DNA from: Actibacterium naphthalenivorans
GTDB taxonomy: Bacteria; Pseudomonadota; Alphaproteobacteria; Rhodobacterales; Rhodobacteraceae
NCBI RefSeq assembly: GCF_014196965.1
Contig: NZ_JACIEQ010000001.1
Span: 1,612,001-1,676,000 of the forward strand
Length of the DNA stretch: 64,000 nt
Direction: 5' to 3'
Part shown: one piece after another, positions 18,849 through 26,954 of the stretch
How the letters are laid out: each line of letters begins with the position of its first letter
Position numbering within the stretch: position 1 is the stretch's first letter
The notes under the pieces: generated by a model
Told to the model about the DNA's origin: nothing
The model's database searches: none
Seen by the model: the letters and a program-made list of their open reading frames with translations, nothing else
Program-made: the position numbers and the translations under genes

Positions 18849-19832
18849 ATGAAAAAGGTTCTTCTTGCTACCACGGCGCTGGTTGCATCCGCTGGCATCG
18901 CTTCTGCTGAATTGGCCATCAGCGGTTTCGCCGAGATGGGTGTCGTCGGCGGTGATTTCTACGGCTCCGACAACGAAGACATGCAGTTTCACAACGACTT
19001 CACCATCACCTTCGATGGTTCGGGTGAAACCGACAACGGCCTGACCTTCGGTCTGCACATCGAACTCGAAGAGTCGAACAGCCCCCATTCGATCAACGGC
19101 GGCGCTTCGTACGACAACGAAGCCGCGTTCATCTCGGGTGCGTTCGGTACGCTGACCCTGGGTGAAACCGACGGTGCATTCGATAAGCAGCTGAAAGAAG
19201 TTGCTCTGGCCGGCGGCACGATCGCTGACGATGAAACCACCCACGCTGGTTTCAACGGCAACGGTAACTTCGACGGAACCGAAGACAACCAGGTTCTGCG
19301 TTACGACTATTCCTTCGGCGATTTCGGTATCTCGGCGTCGATGGAGCAGAACAACGATGGTGGCGATGACCCCGTCAGCGGCGATGACGACATCTACGCT
19401 CTGGGCTTCTCCTACGGTGTCGATCTGGCTTCGGGCATCGGCCTTGGCTTTGGTCTGGGCTACCAGACCGGTGGCGACACCGAGTTCGACGCGATCTCCG
19501 GCTCGATCTATGCTGACTTCGGCAACGGCTTCGAAGTTGCTGTGAACTACACCGACTACCAGGAAGATGCGCCGGACACCACGGCCACCTACTACGGTGA
19601 CGCGACCCACTACGGTCTCGGTGTTGCTTACACCATGAACGCATGGACCTTCGCTGCCAACTACGGCGAATATGACTATGACGACACCCCGGACAAAAGC
19701 GGTTTCGGCCTGCTCGTGAACTACGACCTGGGTGGCGGTGCCGTTATCCAGGCCGGTTACGGCTCGAGCGACTACGACGGTGTCCAAGAGGACGAAGAGT
19801 CCTACTCGCTCGGCATCGCGATGTCCTTCTGA
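18849..19832 (+). CDS. Gram-negative porin (porin_4 family, major outer-membrane porin)
   Basis: A 327-residue outer-membrane beta-barrel porin. A signal peptide MKKVLLATTALVASAGIASA is followed by ELAISGFAEMGVVGG, the typical first strand of Rhodobacteraceae porins. Alternating aromatic/hydrophobic strands run throughout, and the C-terminus ends in MSF, with terminal phenylalanine as required for barrel assembly. Asp/Glu-rich loops suggest cation preference (inference). Codon use differs from neighbours: preferred GCT, GGT, GTT and GAA codons are common, fitting very high expression. GAGGG lies just before the ATG, and a strong terminator follows at 19857. Confidence 0.95.
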   Translation: MKKVLLATTALVASAGIASAELAISGFAEMGVVGGDFYGSDNEDMQFHNDFTITFDGSGETDNGLTFGLHIELEESNSPHSINGGASYDNEAAFISGAFGTLTLGETDGAFDKQLKEVALAGGTIADDETTHAGFNGNGNFDGTEDNQVLRYDYSFGDFGISASMEQNNDGGDDPVSGDDDIYALGFSYGVDLASGIGLGFGLGYQTGGDTEFDAISGSIYADFGNGFEVAVNYTDYQEDAPDTTATYYGDATHYGLGVAYTMNAWTFAANYGEYDYDDTPDKSGFGLLVNYDLGGGAVIQAGYGSSDYDGVQEDEESYSLGIAMSF

Positions 19833-19856
19833 TCCAGAAGAACATTTGGTTAAGGG

Positions 19857-19888
19857 AAGAGCGGGCGGTTTGCCCGCTCTTTTCTTTT
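19857..19888 (+). terminator. Rho-independent terminator of the porin gene
   Basis: A perfect 10-bp stem (AAGAGCGGGC at 19857-19866 with its complement at 19872-19881), a GGTTT loop and a TTCTTTT tail. It is 24 bases after the porin stop and separates the highly expressed porin from the TPR-sulfotransferase gene. Confidence 0.9.
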
Positions 19889-19964
19889 GCGCGCTTCAAA
19901 TCGACAACCCTGGTGGCGCGTGCTAGGCGGGGGCGAAACCTCGCCCATCCGGAGAGCGCCCGCC

Positions 19965-22118
19965 ATGCTGCCGCTGAACCCCAGTCAGATTTCCAGGCTC
20001 TTCAAGGAAGCGCTGCAGCTTCAGGGGACAGGGAACCTGGACGCGGCGGAAGCGAAATACCGGACGATCCTGGGTGTCCGCCCGAAACTGCCCGAGGTTC
20101 ACTTTCAGCTTGGCCGTATCGCGCTGGAACGCGACGAGGCGCAAAAGGCGGTTGGGCATTTCGAAACGGCGCTTCGGGAAAAACCGACAGAGGCCGCGAT
20201 CTGGCAGGGTTATGCGCGGGCGGTTGCCGCACAGGGTGATCCCGCGGCGACCAGGGCGTTTCTGAAAAAGGTCAAGGCCGCGCGGCTTGACGCCAGGCTC
20301 GTGCTGCGTCTGCAAGAGCAGCTTGCCCCCGCCAAGGTCCGCAGCGCGACGGGAACAGGGACGGCCGCGCCTGCCGACATCCGGGCGCTGATCGGTTTGC
20401 TGAACACGGGTGCCTTCGCCGAAGCAGAGAAAAAGGCCACCGCATTGCGCGCCCGTCACCCGGATGTGGCGATCATCGCCGACATCCTGGCCAATGCGCA
20501 GGCCCGGCAGGGCAAGAACGCGGCCGCGCGGCAAGGCTTCGAATCGGCCATTCGGCTGGATCCGGCCTTTGCCGAGGCGCATAACAATTACGGGCGCTTC
20601 CTGGTGGAGACCGGGCATGCGGACGAAGGGCTGAAGCAGATCCGCGAGGCGCTGAAATACGCGCCCGGCATGCCCACGGCCCTGCTCAACCTTGGTATCG
20701 CGCTGTCGCAGAAGGGCGAGTCAAAGGGCGCGGCCGATGCGCTGCGCCGTGCCGCCGCCGCCCGGCCCGATCTGATCGAGGCGCATGTGCATCTGGGGCT
20801 GGAGCTGGGCAGGCTGCGGGACCACGAAGGCGCCATCGCCGCGTTTCGCGCCGCCATCGCGCAGGGCGATAGCCGGGCCGCGACGCGCGTAAGCCTGGCA
20901 CAGGCCCTGTCTTCGGCGGGGCAGGAAGAGGCCGCGATGGAGGCGTTCGACGCCGCCATCGCCGCCGCCCCGGACATGGCGCGCGCGTATGGCGCGAAGG
21001 CGCTGTTGCTGCAGACACTCGGGCGGTTTGACGAGGCCGAACAACTGTTTCGCAAGGCGATCGCGCTGGAGCCGGAGAACGGCGAAAATTACCGCATGTT
21101 CATCGCATCACACAAGGTGCAGCCCGGCGACCCGCTGATCGCGGAGATGCAGGCGCGGTTCGATGACCCGGGGCTGAGCGATGAAAGCCGGATGAACCTG
21201 GGCTTCGCGCTGGCCAAGGTCCTGGAAGATACCAGGCAGTTCGGCCGCGTTTTCGCCTATCTGAACCCGGCAAACGCGCTGATGCGCAAACGCTTTCCCT
21301 ATGACATCAAAGAGCGCCGCGCCGAGATCGACGGCTTGAAGGCCGCTTTCGCAGGTGCGGATTTCCAGGCCCGTAAGATTGCCGGCACCACCGATTTCGC
21401 GCCCATCTTCGTTACCGGCATGCCGCGTTCGGGCACCACGCTCGTCGAGCAGATCCTTGCCAGCCACTCTTCGGTCGGCGGGGCGGGCGAAGTCGGCTAT
21501 GTGGCGCGGCAGGTATCCTCGGCGATGGTGCGCGAAGGCGGCGGCTACCGCCCGTTTTCGGAGCTGAGCGACGATGTGATCCGCGACATCGGATTCGGCA
21601 CCGAAGCGCGGCTGCGGGCGCTTTGCCCGGGCAAGGAACGGATCACCGACAAGTCGATCCAGACCTATATGGTGACGGGTGCCGTCCGGCTTGCGCTGCC
21701 GAAGGCGCGTATGGTGCTGGTGCGGCGCGACCCGCGCGATACGCTTGTGTCGATCTACAAGAACCTGTTTCCCGAAGGCACGCATCGCTACGGCTATGAT
21801 TTGCGGGATCTGGGTCTCTACTACCGGATGTTCGAAGAGATGGTGGATTTCTGGCGCGACAAGCTGCCGGGCGGGTTTTACGAGATTGAATACGAGGCCC
21901 TGATCGCCAATCCCGAGGAGGAATCGCGCAAGCTGATCGCCGCCTGTGATCTGGAGTGGGAGGATCAGTGCCTGAATTTCCACCAGAACAAGCGGCGGGT
22001 TTCGACGCTGAGCGTTTATCAGGTGCGCCAGCCGATCTATAGATCTTCGGCAAAGGCCTGGGAGCATTACGAGGATGATCTGGGGGCGCTGTTCGAGGCT
22101 TTGGGCGATTCGATTTAG
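19965..22118 (+). CDS. Tetratricopeptide repeat protein fused to a sulfotransferase domain
   Basis: A 717-residue fusion. Residues 1 to about 400 are tandem TPR units (for example AEAHNNYGRFLVETGHADEG and NLGIALSQKGESKGAADALRRAA), a protein-interaction scaffold. From about 480 a sulfotransferase domain begins with FVTGMPRSGTTLVEQIL (PAPS 5'-phosphosulfate loop) and continues to MVLVRRDPRDTLVSIYKNLF and HRYGYDLRDLGLYYR, with a C-terminal EYEALIANPEEESRKL. Sulfotransferases move sulfate from PAPS to sugars, proteins or small molecules; the acceptor is unknown. GGAGAG precedes the ATG at 19965. No signal peptide, so cytoplasmic. Confidence 0.9.
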   Translation: MLPLNPSQISRLFKEALQLQGTGNLDAAEAKYRTILGVRPKLPEVHFQLGRIALERDEAQKAVGHFETALREKPTEAAIWQGYARAVAAQGDPAATRAFLKKVKAARLDARLVLRLQEQLAPAKVRSATGTGTAAPADIRALIGLLNTGAFAEAEKKATALRARHPDVAIIADILANAQARQGKNAAARQGFESAIRLDPAFAEAHNNYGRFLVETGHADEGLKQIREALKYAPGMPTALLNLGIALSQKGESKGAADALRRAAAARPDLIEAHVHLGLELGRLRDHEGAIAAFRAAIAQGDSRAATRVSLAQALSSAGQEEAAMEAFDAAIAAAPDMARAYGAKALLLQTLGRFDEAEQLFRKAIALEPENGENYRMFIASHKVQPGDPLIAEMQARFDDPGLSDESRMNLGFALAKVLEDTRQFGRVFAYLNPANALMRKRFPYDIKERRAEIDGLKAAFAGADFQARKIAGTTDFAPIFVTGMPRSGTTLVEQILASHSSVGGAGEVGYVARQVSSAMVREGGGYRPFSELSDDVIRDIGFGTEARLRALCPGKERITDKSIQTYMVTGAVRLALPKARMVLVRRDPRDTLVSIYKNLFPEGTHRYGYDLRDLGLYYRMFEEMVDFWRDKLPGGFYEIEYEALIANPEEESRKLIAACDLEWEDQCLNFHQNKRRVSTLSVYQVRQPIYRSSAKAWEHYEDDLGALFEALGDSI

Positions 22119-22130
22119 GCGGAGGGGCTG

Positions 22131-22784
22131 ATGGGGCTGAACGAGATCAAGGCGCGCGTGGCGAAGGCCGAGGCGGCGGCCGGGCGGGCGCCCGGCGCGG
22201 TTACGTTGATCGCGGTGTCGAAGGTGCAGCCGCTGAACCGGGTCGAGGCGGTGCTGGAACAGGGCCACCGGGTGTTCGGCGAGAACCGGGTGCAGGAGGC
22301 GGCGGGCAAGTGGCCGGCGCTGATGGAGCGGTTCGAAGGGGTCGCGCTGCATCTGATCGGGCCGCTGCAGGGCAACAAGGCGCGGCAGGCGGTGGAGCTG
22401 TTCGACGCGATCCATTCGGTGGATCGGTTGAAACTGGCGCAGCGGCTGGCCGGTCTGGCGCAGGAGCGCGGGCAATGCCCCGAGCTGTTCTTGCAGGTGA
22501 ACACGGGCGAGGAGCCGCAAAAGGCCGGTGTGCCACCGGACGAGGCGGATGCGTTCGTGGCCCAGTGCCGCGCGCTTGATTTGCCGGTGCGGGGGCTGAT
22601 GTGCATCCCGCCGGCGGAAGAGGAGCCTTCGCTGCATTTCGCGCTGCTGGCGAAGATCGCGGCGCGCAACGGGCTGGACGGGCTGTCGATGGGGATGAGC
22701 GGCGATTTCGAGCGGGCGATCGCGCTGGGCGCGACGCATGTGCGGGTCGGGTCGGCGATATTCGGAGAGCGCGCCTACGGGTAG
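22131..22784 (+). CDS. YggS family pyridoxal phosphate homeostasis protein
   Basis: A 217-residue PLP-binding protein of the YggS/PROSC family. It is shaped by the VTLIAVSKVQPLNRVEAVLEQGHRVFGENRVQEA segment, whose lysine in AVSKVQ is the PLP Schiff base site, then LHLIGPLQGNKA and a C-terminal SMGMSGDFERAIALGATHVRVGSAIFG. The protein has no enzyme activity known and keeps PLP levels balanced. It starts 12 bases after the sulfotransferase gene and is probably co-transcribed. Confidence 0.95.
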   Translation: MGLNEIKARVAKAEAAAGRAPGAVTLIAVSKVQPLNRVEAVLEQGHRVFGENRVQEAAGKWPALMERFEGVALHLIGPLQGNKARQAVELFDAIHSVDRLKLAQRLAGLAQERGQCPELFLQVNTGEEPQKAGVPPDEADAFVAQCRALDLPVRGLMCIPPAEEEPSLHFALLAKIAARNGLDGLSMGMSGDFERAIALGATHVRVGSAIFGERAYG

Positions 22785-22790
22785 TGCGGC

Positions 22791-22836
22791 GCCGGAGAAT
22801 CTTGCCTCCGGCGGGGATATTTTCGGAAAGATGAAG
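22791..22836. repeat. Intergenic hairpin element after yggS
   Basis: GCCGGAG at 22791-22797 pairs with CTCCGGC at 22806-22812, followed by GGGGATATTTT and GGAAAGATGAAG. The hairpin lies between the convergent yggS-like and L,D-transpeptidase genes. No proper T-tract directly follows the stem, so it is a weak terminator at best. From memory, very similar strings recur between genes in Rhodobacteraceae genomes; only one copy was noticed in this window. Confidence 0.3.
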
Positions 22837-22846
22837 CGGGTGCGCG

Positions 22847-23359
22847 TCAGGGTTTGATGAGGATCCGTGAGCGCGGGCGCCAGTTTTGTGCGATCCACCG
22901 GAGGTCGGCCGGGGCGAAGGCGATGCAGCCCTGAGTCGGGTGGCGCGGTTTGCGCCAGCGGTGCAGGAAGATGGCGGAGCCCTTGCCCGGTGTGGCATCG
23001 GGCCAGTTGTGATCGGTCATCAGGATCAGGTTGTAGAGCGGGTCGGGGCGGCGCAGGCGTTCGTGGCTGAACGGGTGGCCGGATGCGGTGAGCCCGTGGT
23101 TATAGGCCGGATCGGCGGGGTCGTCCGACCAGATATCACGCGGGCCGATGGCGCGCTGCGGGAGTATGCCGCCCGGGCGCGGCAGCCGGTCGGCGCGGAA
23201 GGCGGCGGCGCAGAGACGCAGCGGGCCGGTCGGGGTGGCGCCGTCGCCTTCGCGTTTATTCGCTGTGAGGCCGCGCTTGCCGATGGCGCAGGCCAGGCGG
23301 CGGCCGAGGAACCGGGCGCCCCAGCGCGTTACCACGAGGTCATCCGCGCGCGGGGTCAC
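22847..23359 (-). CDS. L,D-transpeptidase (YkuD) family protein
   Basis: A 170-residue YkuD-domain protein. The active-site motif HRWRKPRHPTQGCIAF contains the conserved histidine, Gly and catalytic cysteine (C145), and a family-typical GDGATPTGPLRL segment is near residue 40. Such enzymes cross-link peptidoglycan or attach lipoproteins; members without a signal peptide are often less well understood, and none is visible here. Its start overlaps the stop of ribA by four bases, so translation is coupled to a riboflavin gene, an odd pairing. Confidence 0.88.
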   Translation of the reverse strand: MTPRADDLVVTRWGARFLGRRLACAIGKRGLTANKREGDGATPTGPLRLCAAAFRADRLPRPGGILPQRAIGPRDIWSDDPADPAYNHGLTASGHPFSHERLRRPDPLYNLILMTDHNWPDATPGKGSAIFLHRWRKPRHPTQGCIAFAPADLRWIAQNWRPRSRILIKP

Positions 23360-24447
23360 AGCAGGTGGCCCGACTTTGCCGCCTTGGTGGCCAGGTAATG
23401 GGCATTATGCCCGGTTTCGCCGACTTTCAGCGGAACGCGTTCGGTGACGGTGAGACCGTTGGCGGCCAGCATGGCCAGCTTGGCGGGATTGTTCGTCATC
23501 AGCCGCACCTGCGAAAAGCCCATCTGTTTGAGGATCGAGGCGCCGAGGCGGAAATCACGCTCATCATCCTCGAACCCCAGCCGGTGATTGGCCTCGACCG
23601 TGTCAAAGCCCTGATCCTGAAGCGAATAGGCACGCATCTTGTTGGCCAGGCCGATGCCGCGCCCCTCCTGATTGAGATAGAGCAGGACGCCCGCGCCTTC
23701 GCGCCCCATCTGGGCCAGCGCGCCGCGCAACTGCGGGCCGCAATCGCATTTCAGCGAGCCCAGCAGATCGCCGGTGAAACAGGCGGAGTGCAGGCGGGCC
23801 AGAACCGGCGTGTTGCGGGCGGGGGCGCCGATTTCGATGGCGTAATGTTCTTCGCCCCCGTCTTCGGGACGGAAGACATGCACGCGCCCGGCCTCTGACA
23901 CGTCCAGCGGGACGCGGGCGCTGACGACCGGGTTCAGCGGGCTGGACGCCTGGATCGCGGTTTCGGCTTCGGCCAGAAGCACCATGGTCAGGCCATGTTC
24001 GGCGGCGAAGGCGGCGGGATCGGACAGTTCCATCGTCAGCACCGCAGGCAGAAGACGCGCGGATTTGGTGATGGCGATGGCGGCGCGATGCGGGGCGGCA
24101 TCGCCGCCGCGCAGGCTTTGGAACGGGCCTTTCATCGGGGATTTCAGGTCGTCCGCCGGGTTGGCCACTGCATGGACCCAGCCGGGGGAGGCATCGGCAG
24201 GCACGCGCAGCCGGGCGATATCTCCGTCATAGGCGCGGGCCTTGAGCGTGGCGGCGCGGCGGGTGGTGATGACCAGCGTCAGGTGCGCGGCCATCGCCGT
24301 GAGCTGTGCCAGGCGCGCGGGATCCAGCGTTTCGGCGGCCAGAAACACCAGCCCGCCAGAGGGCCCGCCCAGCACGACGGGCACCCCCATGCGCAGATCG
24401 GCGCGGGCGCGGGCAAGGCGTTCGACGGGGGTGGGGCCAAGGCGCAT
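23356..24447 (-). CDS. ribA: GTP cyclohydrolase II RibA (with long N-terminal extension)
   Basis: A 363-residue protein whose C-terminal half is GTP cyclohydrolase II. It has the zinc cysteines in ACFTGDLLGSLKCDCG, LYLNQEGRGIGLANKMRAYSLQDQGFDTVEAN, the catalytic Arg/Asp region and KLAMLAANGLTV. It opens GTP to start riboflavin synthesis. The first about 150 residues do not resemble the DHBP synthase of the RibBA fusions, at least not in its active-site motifs, and look like a degenerate or specialised domain. No other rib gene is nearby. The ATG at 24447 has GAGG upstream. Overlaps the L,D-transpeptidase gene. Confidence 0.93.
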   Translation of the reverse strand: MRLGPTPVERLARARADLRMGVPVVLGGPSGGLVFLAAETLDPARLAQLTAMAAHLTLVITTRRAATLKARAYDGDIARLRVPADASPGWVHAVANPADDLKSPMKGPFQSLRGGDAAPHRAAIAITKSARLLPAVLTMELSDPAAFAAEHGLTMVLLAEAETAIQASSPLNPVVSARVPLDVSEAGRVHVFRPEDGGEEHYAIEIGAPARNTPVLARLHSACFTGDLLGSLKCDCGPQLRGALAQMGREGAGVLLYLNQEGRGIGLANKMRAYSLQDQGFDTVEANHRLGFEDDERDFRLGASILKQMGFSQVRLMTNNPAKLAMLAANGLTVTERVPLKVGETGHNAHYLATKAAKSGHLL

Positions 24448-24474
24448 CGGCCGTCCTCTTTCGGTTTTTCTGCG

Positions 24475-24490
24475 ACAGGGTGTAACCTGT
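24475..24490. promoter_or_regulatory. Imperfect 16-bp palindrome in the ribA/regulator divergent region
   Basis: ACAGG and CCTGT half-sites are separated by six bases (24475-24490), within the 164-base region between the divergent ribA and OmpR-family regulator genes. It could be an operator for either gene, including autoregulation by the response regulator. Nothing in the sequence proves binding. Confidence 0.3.
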
Positions 24491-24611
24491 TTGCCTGAAA
24501 TATGAAACAAAGGCGGCAATTGCGACACGGTTGCGTGAGAATGTTGCAGCAAATCTTGCCGAACCCCGTGGTGCCGAACATCTGTGTTCAGGAAAAACGA
24601 GGAGTAGCGGC

Positions 24612-25298
24612 ATGGGAAATCTGAAGAAAATCCTGCTTGTCGATGACGAGGACGACCTGCGCGAGGCGCTGAGCGAACAATTGGTGATGACCGAGGATTT
24701 CGACGTTTTCGAAGCCGGCAGCGGCGCCGAGGCGATGGAGAAGGCCAGGGAAGCGATTTATGATCTGGTGATCCTGGACGTAGGCCTGCCCGACACCGAC
24801 GGGCGCGAGTTGTGCCGGCTGATGCGCAAGCAGGGGGTCAAATGCCCGATCCTGATGCTGACCGGGCATGACAGCGATGCCGACACCATTCTGGGGCTGG
24901 ACGCGGGCGCGAATGACTACGTGACCAAGCCGTTCAAGTTTCCGGTGCTTCTGGCCCGCATCCGGGCGCAGCTGCGCCAGCATGAGCAATCCGAAGACGC
25001 GGTGTTTCAGCTTGGGCCCTATACGTTCAAGCCGGCGATGAAGATGCTGGTGGATGAGGACGACAGGAAAATCCGGCTGACAGAGAAAGAGACCAACATC
25101 CTGAAGTTCCTTTACCGCGCCTCCGAGGGTGTGGTGGCGCGCGATGTGCTGCTGCACGAGGTCTGGGGCTATAACGCCGGGGTGACCACGCATACGCTGG
25201 AGACCCACATCTATCGGCTGCGCCAGAAGATCGAGCCCGACCCGTCGAATGCGCGGCTTCTGGTGACGGAAAGCGGCGGCTACCGTCTGGTGGCGTGA
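24612..25298 (+). CDS. OmpR-family response regulator (REC-wHTH)
   Basis: A 228-residue response regulator. The receiver domain has DD at 11-12, the phosphoacceptor D56 in ILDVGLPDTDG, the switch Thr in LMLTGHDS and Lys in VTKPFK, so it looks active. A winged-helix DNA-binding domain follows (LTEKETNILKFLYRASEGVVARDVLLHEVWGYN, then THTLETHIYRLRQKI). No histidine kinase lies near, so it is an orphan. GAGGAG precedes the ATG. The gene is divergent from ribA. Orthologues in alphaproteobacteria are often essential cell-envelope regulators (CenR-like), but I cannot assign that here. Confidence 0.92.
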   Translation: MGNLKKILLVDDEDDLREALSEQLVMTEDFDVFEAGSGAEAMEKAREAIYDLVILDVGLPDTDGRELCRLMRKQGVKCPILMLTGHDSDADTILGLDAGANDYVTKPFKFPVLLARIRAQLRQHEQSEDAVFQLGPYTFKPAMKMLVDEDDRKIRLTEKETNILKFLYRASEGVVARDVLLHEVWGYNAGVTTHTLETHIYRLRQKIEPDPSNARLLVTESGGYRLVA

Positions 25299-25364
25299 GG
25301 TCACAGTGTTGCCTGAATCGGCGGGTATGAAGCGTTGAGGGCAGGATTGTAGTGCAGGCATCCC

Positions 25365-25440
25365 TTGGCCAGGTCGGGGTAATGACGTGGCAACCTCCCT
25401 GTTGGACTGGCCCGGGCTTTCGCGTCCGGGCCCTTTTTTT
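25365..25440 (+). ncRNA. Candidate small RNA with CCTCCC-containing loop before a terminator
   Basis: Downstream of the response-regulator gene, a small hairpin CAAC-CTCCCT-GTTG lies at 25391-25404. Its loop exposes CCTCCC, which could pair with Shine-Dalgarno sequences. A strong terminator hairpin follows at once (25409-25440). The layout resembles the CCUCC-loop RNAs known in Rhodobacterales, which are small and rho-independently terminated. No promoter was identified, so it could equally be the 3' untranslated end of the regulator mRNA. The 5' end is a guess. Confidence 0.22.
25409..25440 (+). terminator. Rho-independent terminator after the response regulator
   Basis: A 9-bp stem with one G-U pair (25409-25417 with 25424-25432), a TTTCGC loop and a run of seven T's. 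It lies 108 bases before the first ABC permease gene, so the transporter operon needs its own promoter. Confidence 0.88.
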
Positions 25441-25547
25441 GTGCGTCGCGTCAATTCGACGCATCTGCATTGTGCAGCGCTGTGCTGAGCGCGGGTGCGG
25501 GGCGTCGCGGGGTTTAGGCGCCGGGGCCAAGCCGCTTAGCTGCGCGG

Positions 25548-26225
25548 ATGGAATTGCGCTTTTTCGAGATCTACCGGAACCCCGAGTATCTGGAACTTCT
25601 GTTCCGGGGCGCGATGACGAGCGCCGGGCTGACGGCGCTGTCTGGGCTTCTGGGGTTTCTCGCCGCGCTGCTTCTGGCTGGCGCGCGCTATCGCCGGATG
25701 CCGGTGTTGCGCCACGTGGCGGCGGCCTATGTCGAGTTTATCCGCAACACGCCGCTGATCGTGCAGCTTTTCTTTGTGGCATTCGGGCTGCCGCTGTTGC
25801 TGGGGTATCAGTGGCCGTTCTGGGGCCATGCGATCCTGGCGCTGACGCTGAATTTCTCGGCCTATTTCTCCGAGATCTTGCGGGCGGGGTTCACCACCGT
25901 CGGTGAGGGACAGCTGGAGGCCGCGCGGGCGCTGGGGGTGCGGCCGCTGACCGCGTTCCGAAAGATCGTGCTGCCGCAGGCGATCGCTCGCATGTACCCC
26001 TCATTGAACAGCCAGTTCATCTTTCTGTTCCTGACCACCGGCGTGATGTCGGAAATCGGGGTGCGCGACCTGACAGAGGCGGGCATGTATATCGACAGCC
26101 GCACCTTTCGCTCGTTCGAGGTGTTCTTCACCCTGACGGTGATCTACATCCTGCTGTCGCTCGTTTTCAAAACCGTGCTGGCGCTGGTGCAAAGATGGCT
26201 GTTCGCCTGGCAGGTCGCGCGTTGA
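25548..26225 (+). CDS. Amino acid ABC transporter permease (HisM/GlnP type), first of two
   Basis: A 225-residue inner-membrane permease of the polar amino acid type. It has about five transmembrane segments and the EAA loop EAARALGVRPLTAFRKIVLPQAIARM at about 123-148, which contacts the ATPase. The N-terminal FRGAMTSAGLTALSGLL is typical of the HisMQ family. It forms an overlapping pair with the second permease and a binding-protein gene. No ATP-binding gene accompanies them. The substrate is likely a polar amino acid, not further defined. Confidence 0.93.
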   Translation: MELRFFEIYRNPEYLELLFRGAMTSAGLTALSGLLGFLAALLLAGARYRRMPVLRHVAAAYVEFIRNTPLIVQLFFVAFGLPLLLGYQWPFWGHAILALTLNFSAYFSEILRAGFTTVGEGQLEAARALGVRPLTAFRKIVLPQAIARMYPSLNSQFIFLFLTTGVMSEIGVRDLTEAGMYIDSRTFRSFEVFFTLTVIYILLSLVFKTVLALVQRWLFAWQVAR

Positions 26226-26929
26226 AGGATCTGTTCGTCACCCTGTTCGGCAAGCCCGAAGGCATCGTGCTGTTTCAGCTGATCGAGGCGACTCAATACA
26301 CGATCTATCTGTCGCTGATCGCGTTTCTGGGGGGCGGGTTCGTCGGGGCGCTGATCACGCTGTTGCGGGTGTCGCCGTCGAAGGCGGCCAAGCGGATCGC
26401 GATCGGCTATATCTGGCTGTTCCAGTCGGCGCCGCTTTTGATGCTGTTATTCCTGTTCGGGCTGGGCGTGCCGCGTTTGCTGAACCTGGATATCAGCCCG
26501 TGGTTCGCCGCTTCGGCGGCGCTGACGCTCTATTCCAGCGCCTATCTGTCGGATGTGTGGCGCGGCGCGCTGGAAAGCCTGCCGCGCGGTCAGTGGGAGG
26601 GGGGCCATGCGCTGGGCCTGCGGTTTGTGCCGACGCTGCGGCTGATCATTCTGCCGCAGGCGCTGCGGGTCGCGCTGGCGCCCACGGTCGGGTTCATGGT
26701 GCAGATCATCAAGGGCACGTCGCTGGCCTATATCATCGGGTTTCACGATCTGATGAGCATCGGCAAGCGCTGGGCCAATGCGCCGGTCGACGGCACCGAG
26801 CCGTTCATCATCTTCCCGCTGATGGCGCTGATCTATTTCAGCCTGTGTTTTCCATTGTCGCTTTACGCCCGTTGGCTGGAGCGGCGCCTCGGCACGTTCG
26901 GGAACGTGCCCAAACCCACCGCTGCCTGA
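26195..26929 (+). CDS. Amino acid ABC transporter permease (HisM/GlnP type), second of two
   Basis: A 244-residue permease. TM segments span residues roughly 30-55, 65-95, 110-135 and 190-235, and the EAA-like loop EGGHALGLRFVPTLRLIILPQALRVAL is intact. The ATG at 26195 overlaps the preceding gene by 31 bases. An alternative TTG start at 26222 would overlap it by four bases and remove nine residues. It is coupled to the first permease and followed 25 bases later by the binding protein. Confidence 0.9.
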   Translation: MAVRLAGRALKDLFVTLFGKPEGIVLFQLIEATQYTIYLSLIAFLGGGFVGALITLLRVSPSKAAKRIAIGYIWLFQSAPLLMLLFLFGLGVPRLLNLDISPWFAASAALTLYSSAYLSDVWRGALESLPRGQWEGGHALGLRFVPTLRLIILPQALRVALAPTVGFMVQIIKGTSLAYIIGFHDLMSIGKRWANAPVDGTEPFIIFPLMALIYFSLCFPLSLYARWLERRLGTFGNVPKPTAA

Positions 26930-26954
26930 GTTGATAACCAAGAGGGAGACCATC

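Noticed and set aside
18798-19787. Antisense frame opposite the porin gene
   Set aside because: The sense strand encodes a porin with signal peptide and terminal Phe, and a terminator follows in its orientation. The antisense frame is a product of its codon bias.
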